Shown one piece after another: positions 6,579 to 11,484 of a DNA stretch of 11,484 nt. The position numbers were made by a program, and so were the translations under genes. Under the pieces are notes generated by a model. It was given only the letters and a program-made list of their open reading frames with translations. It had not been told where the DNA came from and did not search any database. Position 1 is the stretch's first letter; each line of letters starts with the position of its first letter. The stretch is from an uncultured Eubacteriales bacterium. Its GTDB lineage: Bacteria; Bacillota; Clostridia; Peptostreptococcales; Anaerovoracaceae. The stretch covers positions 1-11,484 of the forward strand of contig CAUEYG010000017.1 of NCBI GenBank assembly GCA_959021945.1. The letters run 5' to 3'.

Positions 6579-8342
6579 ATGCTGAAAATATTCAAGTATC
6601 TCAGGAAAAAAGACTGGGGCCTCATTCTCCTCAGCCTGTTCTTCATTGTAATCCAAGTATGGTTGGATTTAAAAATGCCGGATTATATGTCCCAAATCAC
6701 ACGTCTGGTACAAACCAAAGGCAGTGCTATGGAGGATATACTGGTCTCCGGCGGTAAAATGCTGCTATGTGCATTAGGAAGTTTTGCTGCTGCAGTGGCA
6801 GTTGGTTTTCTGGTCTCTAAAATTGCGTCCAGTTTAGCTATGCGGCTCCGGGAAAAAGTATATGACAAGACCATGTCTTTTTCTATGGAAGAAATCGACG
6901 GATTTTCTACCGCCAGCCTTATTACCCGTTCCACCAATGACATTACACAGATTCAGATGTGTGTGACCATGGGATTGCAAGCTATGATCAAAGCTCCTAT
7001 TATGGCTGTATGGGCAATTGTAAAGATCTCGGGAAAAAGTTGGGAATGGACTGCAGCTACCGGAGGAACCGTTTTGGTTCTTGTTCTCATGCTTGGAACC
7101 ATTATCGCCCTGACTATGCCAAAGTTCAAGAGCATTCAAAAGTATACAGATAATCTAAATCGTACAGCCAGAGAAAATCTTACAGGCCTGCGCGTAGTCC
7201 GTGCTTATCATGCAGAAGACTATCAGGAGGCCCGATTTGAAAAAGCCAATGGGGACTTAACGAGAAACAACCTATTTACTAGCCGCGCTATGGCTTTTAT
7301 GCAGCCGGGTATGCAGCTTTTGATGTCTGGATTGGGACTGGCAATCTACTGGATTGGCGTTTATCTGATTGATGGTGCGGCAAATATGTCTAAGCTGACT
7401 CTGTTTTCTGACATGGTTGTTTTCCAGCAGTATGCGATGCAAATTGTAATGGCCTTTATGCTGCTGACTATAACTTTTATTATTTTGCCTCGCGCTGCTG
7501 TTTCTGCAAAGCGTATCAATGAGGTGTTGGATACCAAAGAAAAAATTGTGGATGGAACTGTTACCGGCTCTGCCCTATATGAACAAGGCGAAGTGGAATT
7601 TAGACATGTAAGTTTCCGTTATCCTGATGCAGAAGAATCCATTCTCCATGATATTAACTTTACTGCTCATAAAGGTGAAACTGTAGCTTTCATCGGGTCC
7701 ACCGGCTCTGGAAAAAGTACACTCATCAATCTTGTTCCGCGGTTTTATGATGTCACAGAAGGTGAGGTGCTTGTTGATGGTATCAACGTTAAGGAATATA
7801 CTCAGGAATCCCTTCACAATAAATTAGGTTATGTGCCCCAGAGAGCAGTCATGTTCAGCGGAACGGTATCCTCTAATGTGACCTATGGTGAGAATGGCAA
7901 GGCTCCCGCTGAGGCGGACGACATATTGGAGGCTATCAATATTGCTCAGGCAGCAGAATTTGTAGAAAAAATGGATGGTACTTATCAGGCATCCATTACC
8001 CAGGGAGGCACCAATGTTTCCGGAGGGCAGAAACAAAGGCTTGCCATTGCAAGAGCAATCTGCCGACGGCCGGAAATCTATGTGTTTGACGATTCCTTCT
8101 CTGCTTTGGACTATAAGACGGACCGTATTTTAAGAAAAGCATTGAGAGAAAAAACAGGCAATGCAACCAACTTGATTGTTGCCCAGAGTATTGGAACAAT
8201 CATGGATGCTGATAAAATCATTGTCTTGGATGAAGGTAAGATTGTGGGACAAGGTACTCATTCGGATCTGTTAAAAACTTGTCCTGTCTATTTAGAAATC
8301 GCTCAATCTCAATTGACAAAGGAGGAAATTGAAAATGTCTAA
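6579..8342 (+). CDS. ABC exporter half-transporter, degenerate-site subunit of a heterodimer
   Basis: This 587-residue half-transporter has an N-terminal type-I exporter membrane domain of about six helices (about 15-310) and a C-terminal ATPase domain (about 340-587). Walker A is GSTGSGKST (373-381), the signature is a normal VSGGQ (480-484), and Walker B is YVFDD. In Walker B the residue after Asp504, normally the catalytic Glu, is Asp505. The switch His is replaced by Gln536 (AQSIGTI instead of AHRLSTI). Such changes mark the non-hydrolytic site of heterodimeric multidrug exporters such as BmrC, LmrC and TM287. The partner is the overlapping next gene. The start is ATG 6579, with AAGGAGG 6 bp upstream, and it is the first gene after the heptamer array. 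The substrate is unknown; drug, peptide or lipid export are all possible. Confidence 0.92.
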   Translation: MLKIFKYLRKKDWGLILLSLFFIVIQVWLDLKMPDYMSQITRLVQTKGSAMEDILVSGGKMLLCALGSFAAAVAVGFLVSKIASSLAMRLREKVYDKTMSFSMEEIDGFSTASLITRSTNDITQIQMCVTMGLQAMIKAPIMAVWAIVKISGKSWEWTAATGGTVLVLVLMLGTIIALTMPKFKSIQKYTDNLNRTARENLTGLRVVRAYHAEDYQEARFEKANGDLTRNNLFTSRAMAFMQPGMQLLMSGLGLAIYWIGVYLIDGAANMSKLTLFSDMVVFQQYAMQIVMAFMLLTITFIILPRAAVSAKRINEVLDTKEKIVDGTVTGSALYEQGEVEFRHVSFRYPDAEESILHDINFTAHKGETVAFIGSTGSGKSTLINLVPRFYDVTEGEVLVDGINVKEYTQESLHNKLGYVPQRAVMFSGTVSSNVTYGENGKAPAEADDILEAINIAQAAEFVEKMDGTYQASITQGGTNVSGGQKQRLAIARAICRRPEIYVFDDSFSALDYKTDRILRKALREKTGNATNLIVAQSIGTIMDADKIIVLDEGKIVGQGTHSDLLKTCPVYLEIAQSQLTKEEIENV

Positions 8343-10224
8343 AAACCAATATACCATAGAAGAACATAAAAACCATGTTCCGCAGAGCAGAGGCCCCAGT
8401 GGCCCCGGCGGTCCCGGCAGCATGAATGGTATGGGAGCTGGTGAAAAAGCTAACGACTTTGGAAAGGCCATCCGCCAGCTGCTTTCTTACTGCAAAAAGT
8501 ATTTGCCTTTTATGATTATCGCCATTATTTTAGCTGCTGCAGGCGCTGTCTTAAACATCGTTGGTCCCAGCAAAATTGCAGACATCACAGACTTAATTAC
8601 GGAAGGTTTAAGAACCGGCATTGATATAGATGCTGTTGTTCGGATTTGTATTCTACTGGTTTTTCTCTACGTCTTTGGCTGGGCATTCAGTTTAGTTCAA
8701 GGGCAGATTATGGCAGTAGTTACACAGAAGGTTTCTAAAACGCTGCGTACCGATATTTCTTCTAAAATTAATCGCCTGCCCCTTAAGTACTTTGACTCTA
8801 CCAGTATCGGCAACACCTTGTCTCGCGTTACAAACGATGTGGACACGATCTCTCAAACTATGAATCAAAGTTTAGGGACTCTGGTGGCGTCTCTGGCTTC
8901 TTTTGCAGGAGCTATTGTAATGATGTTTTATACAAACTGGATAATGGCGATAACTGCAATTGCAGCCAGTTTACTGGGTTTTTCCTTAATGATGGCTATC
9001 ATATCTCATTCACAAAAATACTTTATGAAGCAGCAGACAGAGCTTGGCGCCATCAATGGCCATATTGAAGAAACGTACGCCGGCCATAATGTAGTAAAAG
9101 CTTACAACGGTGAGAAACAGGCAAAAAAACAATTTCGTGAAATGAACAGTCGCTTGTATGACAGCGCATGGAAAAGTCAGTTTATGTCCGGTCTTATGAT
9201 GCCGCTGATGAGTTTTATAGGAAACTTTAGCTATGTGGCTGTCTGTATTGTAGGCGCATTGCTTGCCTTGAATGGACATATCTCTTTTGGCGTCATTGTT
9301 GCCTTTATGATGTATGTCCGTATATTTACCCAACCTCTGTCCCAGCTTGCGCAGGCGGCTACCAACCTTCAATCCACCGCTGCTGCTTGTGAGCGCGTAT
9401 TTGAATTTCTGGATGAAAAAGAAATGGATGATGAAGGTCAGAAAACAAAAGAGCTTTCTCACATACAGGGTAATGTGGAGTTCCGCCATGTCCGCTTCGG
9501 TTATAGCCAGGATAAGATCATTATTAATGACTTTTCTGCAAAAGCACAGGCTGGCCAAAAAATCGCCATTGTGGGCCCCACTGGTGCAGGAAAAACCACA
9601 ATCGTCAATCTGTTAATGCGTTTCTACGAAACAGCTTCCGGTGATATTCTCATTGATGGAACGCCCAGCAAGGATGTCACCAGAGAAAATCTGCGCAGCC
9701 AATTCTGCATGGTGTTACAGGACACATGGCTCTTTGAAGGAACCATCCGTGAAAATATTGTTTATTCTAAAAAACACGTTTCTGATGAAGAGGTTGTGAA
9801 AGCCTGCAAAGCAGTCGGTCTCCACCATTATATTAAGACCCTTCCTCAGGGATATGATACAGTGCTTGGCGACAATGCCAGCCTGTCCCAGGGGCAGAAA
9901 CAGCTTATCACCATTGCCCGCGCTATGATTGCAAATGCTCCGATTCTAATTTTGGACGAAGCAACGAGTTCTGTAGACACCCGTACTGAAATCCTGATAC
10001 AGAATGCTATGGATAAGCTGATGACTGGCAGAACCTCCTTTGTAATTGCACACCGTCTGTCTACAATCCGTAATTCTGATTTGATTCTGGTTATGAAAGA
10101 CGGTGATATTATTGAAAGCGGAAATCATGACAGCTTGATGGCGCAGGGCGGCTTTTATGCCAATCTTTACAACAGCCAGTTTGAAGATACTGCAGAGGCA
10201 GTGTACGAACCTTCTTTTCCATAA
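8335..10224 (+). CDS. ABC exporter half-transporter, catalytic-site subunit of a heterodimer
   Basis: This 629-residue half-transporter is the partner of the preceding gene. After a cytoplasmic Gly/Pro/Met-rich N-terminal extension (about 1-45, with PSGPGGPGSMNGMG) come about six membrane helices (about 54-345) and an ATPase domain (about 375-629). Walker A is GPTGAGKTT (414-422). Walker B ILILDEATSSVD has the catalytic Glu542, and the switch His573 is in AHRLSTI. Its signature, however, is LSQGQ (517-521), with the first Gly of LSGGQ changed to Gln. Paired across the dimer, this defective signature faces the partner's defective Walker B, while this subunit's intact Walker A and B face the partner's intact VSGGQ, leaving one active site. 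ATG 8335 is chosen because GGAGG (8321-8325) is 9 bp upstream; an in-frame TTG at 8329 is only 3 bp away. The gene overlaps its neighbour by 8 bp, so the two are cotranscribed. No clear terminator follows. Confidence 0.93.
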   Translation: MSKNQYTIEEHKNHVPQSRGPSGPGGPGSMNGMGAGEKANDFGKAIRQLLSYCKKYLPFMIIAIILAAAGAVLNIVGPSKIADITDLITEGLRTGIDIDAVVRICILLVFLYVFGWAFSLVQGQIMAVVTQKVSKTLRTDISSKINRLPLKYFDSTSIGNTLSRVTNDVDTISQTMNQSLGTLVASLASFAGAIVMMFYTNWIMAITAIAASLLGFSLMMAIISHSQKYFMKQQTELGAINGHIEETYAGHNVVKAYNGEKQAKKQFREMNSRLYDSAWKSQFMSGLMMPLMSFIGNFSYVAVCIVGALLALNGHISFGVIVAFMMYVRIFTQPLSQLAQAATNLQSTAAACERVFEFLDEKEMDDEGQKTKELSHIQGNVEFRHVRFGYSQDKIIINDFSAKAQAGQKIAIVGPTGAGKTTIVNLLMRFYETASGDILIDGTPSKDVTRENLRSQFCMVLQDTWLFEGTIRENIVYSKKHVSDEEVVKACKAVGLHHYIKTLPQGYDTVLGDNASLSQGQKQLITIARAMIANAPILILDEATSSVDTRTEILIQNAMDKLMTGRTSFVIAHRLSTIRNSDLILVMKDGDIIESGNHDSLMAQGGFYANLYNSQFEDTAEAVYEPSFP

Positions 10225-10229
10225 AGGTC

Positions 10230-11484
10230 TCACCCTGGCTCTTTGCCCGGCGGAGCATATTTTTTAGCAACAGCTTCTGCTGCTTTTATTCCGTCAACAG
10301 CAGCTGACATAATGCCCCCCGCATACCCTGCCCCTTCGCCTGCAGGATATATGCCCGGAATGCTGGCCTCCATCTCTTCATTTCGAAGAATTCTTATGGG
10401 TGAAGAGCTGCGGCTTTCTACTGCAGTAAGCATTGCCCCAGGGTCATCAAACCCCTTTAGTTTTTTGGACAGATGAGGCATAGCCTCTTTTATACAGTCA
10501 GCGGCCCATGACGGAAGGGAAGCTGCCACAGGGTCATCTGCTTGTCCAAATTGACTCCACTGTCCCTGGGGCGGATTTCCATTTTGAAAGGCCAGACGCT
10601 CATATGTTTCTTGAAACTCCACGCCAGCCAAAACATCCGAAGAAGGGAAATCAGATGTGCGCACATCTACTAAAAGGCCGCTGTTGGCATATTGTCCATC
10701 TCTTGCATGGTTGCTCATACCGTTGGTTACGGTCATGCCATGTTGTGAAGATGCCATAATCACTTGTCCTCCCGGACACATACAAAATGTATAAACTCCT
10801 CTTCCATTTTCACAGTGGTAACTCAGTTTGTAATCAGCTGGGCCAAGGACTTTTGCCAGTTCTGAATTTCCATACTGGGCTCTGTCGATCAGCTTTTGAG
10901 GGTGCTGGATACGAACTCCAATGGAAAAAGGTTTTTGCTCCATGGTGATTTGTCTTTTGTCTAACATCCGAAAGGTGTCCCGGGAGCTGTGTCCCGGAGC
11001 CAAAATCAAATGGTTTGTTTTGAGGATTTCATTTTCATTGACAACAACCCCCTGTAGTTTTCCGCCTGATAAAAGAACATCTGTTACCCTGCTTTCAAAT
11101 CGGATGTGCCCGCCCTTTGCGATCACTTTTTTCCGCAATTGAACAACCACATTCCGCAGCACATCCGTTCCGATATGAGGTTTGTGTTTATATTGAATTT
11201 CATCATCTGCACCAGCCTGAACAAAGGTTTGCAGAACCTTTGCAATACGCGGATCTTTTATACCGGTAGTAAGCTTTCCATCGGAAAAGGTGCCTGCGCC
11301 CCCTTCGCCAAATTGCACATTGGATTCTTCATTGAGCTCCCCGGTTTTCCAAAAGCGCTCCACATCCCGGACCCGTTCTTCTATGGCCCTGCCCCGCTCC
11401 AAAACAATAGGCGCATACCCCATGTCGGCTAAAATCAGCGCAGCAAAAATTCCGCATGGACCAAACCCAACGACTACAGGCCGG
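10230..11484 (-). CDS. FAD-dependent dehydrogenase, COG2509-like (5' end outside window)
   Basis: This frame is open from the right edge to a TGA at 10230, giving 417 codons of the C-terminal part. It is not a complete gene starting at ATG 11423, because the reading frame continues upstream through VVVGFGPCG, the dinucleotide-binding loop of a Rossmann fold. Further signatures are the FAD-contacting VLERG after the second strand, FGEGGAGTFSDGKLTTG, LILAPGHSSRDTF, and the C-terminal GAGYAGGIMSAAVDG that closes the FAD site. These match the widespread but poorly understood uncharacterised FAD-dependent dehydrogenases common in anaerobes. The product is probably a soluble cytoplasmic flavoprotein; its substrate is unknown. 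The N-terminal domain of perhaps 80-100 residues preceding the Rossmann loop in this family is not visible. It converges on the exporter operon with only 5 bp between the stops, and nothing links it functionally to the exporter. Confidence 0.85.
   Translation of the reverse strand, partial: RPVVVGFGPCGIFAALILADMGYAPIVLERGRAIEERVRDVERFWKTGELNEESNVQFGEGGAGTFSDGKLTTGIKDPRIAKVLQTFVQAGADDEIQYKHKPHIGTDVLRNVVVQLRKKVIAKGGHIRFESRVTDVLLSGGKLQGVVVNENEILKTNHLILAPGHSSRDTFRMLDKRQITMEQKPFSIGVRIQHPQKLIDRAQYGNSELAKVLGPADYKLSYHCENGRGVYTFCMCPGGQVIMASSQHGMTVTNGMSNHARDGQYANSGLLVDVRTSDFPSSDVLAGVEFQETYERLAFQNGNPPQGQWSQFGQADDPVAASLPSWAADCIKEAMPHLSKKLKGFDDPGAMLTAVESRSSSPIRILRNEEMEASIPGIYPAGEGAGYAGGIMSAAVDGIKAAEAVAKKYAPPGKEPG

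Noticed and set aside
8329..8337. TTG at 8329 as the start of the second ABC gene
   Set aside because: It lies 3 bp from the GGAGG site, whereas ATG 8335 lies 9 bp from it.
9010..9558. Minus-strand open frame of 182 codons inside the second ABC gene
   Set aside because: It is antisense to a complete ABC transporter. The predicted product shows no domain features and is best explained by codon bias on the opposite strand.
4676..10224. A BceRS-BceAB antimicrobial-peptide detoxification module
   Set aside because: The transporters are fused membrane-ATPase half-exporters. There is no separate ATPase gene and no ten-helix permease with a large extracellular domain, as BceAB would require.
10230..11423. 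A complete 397-residue dehydrogenase starting at ATG 11423
   Set aside because: The frame stays open to the right edge and the extra 20 codons encode the Rossmann glycine loop, so the true start is outside the window.

Overview
The window reads as chromosomal DNA of a low-to-moderate GC Gram-positive anaerobe, most likely of the class Clostridia. The grounds are strong AGGAGG-type ribosome binding sites, consensus TATAAT -10 boxes, an AddA-type (rather than RecB-type) recombination nuclease, a cofactor-independent phosphoglycerate mutase, and an FAD-dependent dehydrogenase of a kind common in Clostridia. No genus can be named from the sequence alone. All coding sequence looks like intact vertical core or near-core genes; I see no insertion sequence, prophage, CRISPR array, tRNA or rRNA.

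Layout. Positions 1-2899 (minus) are the N-terminal 966 codons of addA, which runs off the left edge. It is divergent from gpmI (3045-4574, plus) across a 145-bp spacer that carries one promoter for each gene. gpmI ends at a hairpin (4591-4620) with a T-rich tail on both strands, so it can also terminate the oppositely oriented two-component operon. That operon (6375 down to 4676, minus) encodes an OmpR-family response regulator and, through a 4-bp GTGA overlap, a HAMP-containing histidine kinase with almost no extracellular part. Divergent from it are two overlapping ABC exporter half-transporter genes (6579-8342 and 8335-10224, plus). Converging on these, with only 5 bp between stop codons, is an FAD-dependent dehydrogenase (10230 to beyond the right edge, minus) that lacks its N-terminus in the window.

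How the genes work together. The regulator, kinase and two ABC genes form a self-contained four-gene module. The two ABC subunits carry complementary degenerate and consensus nucleotide-binding motifs, which is the signature of a heterodimeric exporter of the TM287/288, BmrCD or LmrCD kind. The 203-bp spacer between the divergent operons contains four copies of TTGAGAT (the last TTGAGAA) at an exact 11-bp period on the exporter side. It also contains two copies in the opposite orientation, also 11 bp apart, on the regulator side. These look like binding half-sites for the neighbouring response regulator, giving control of the exporter and possibly autoregulation. This operator architecture is the most noteworthy signal in the window. 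The remaining genes (addA, gpmI, the dehydrogenase) appear to be unrelated housekeeping neighbours.
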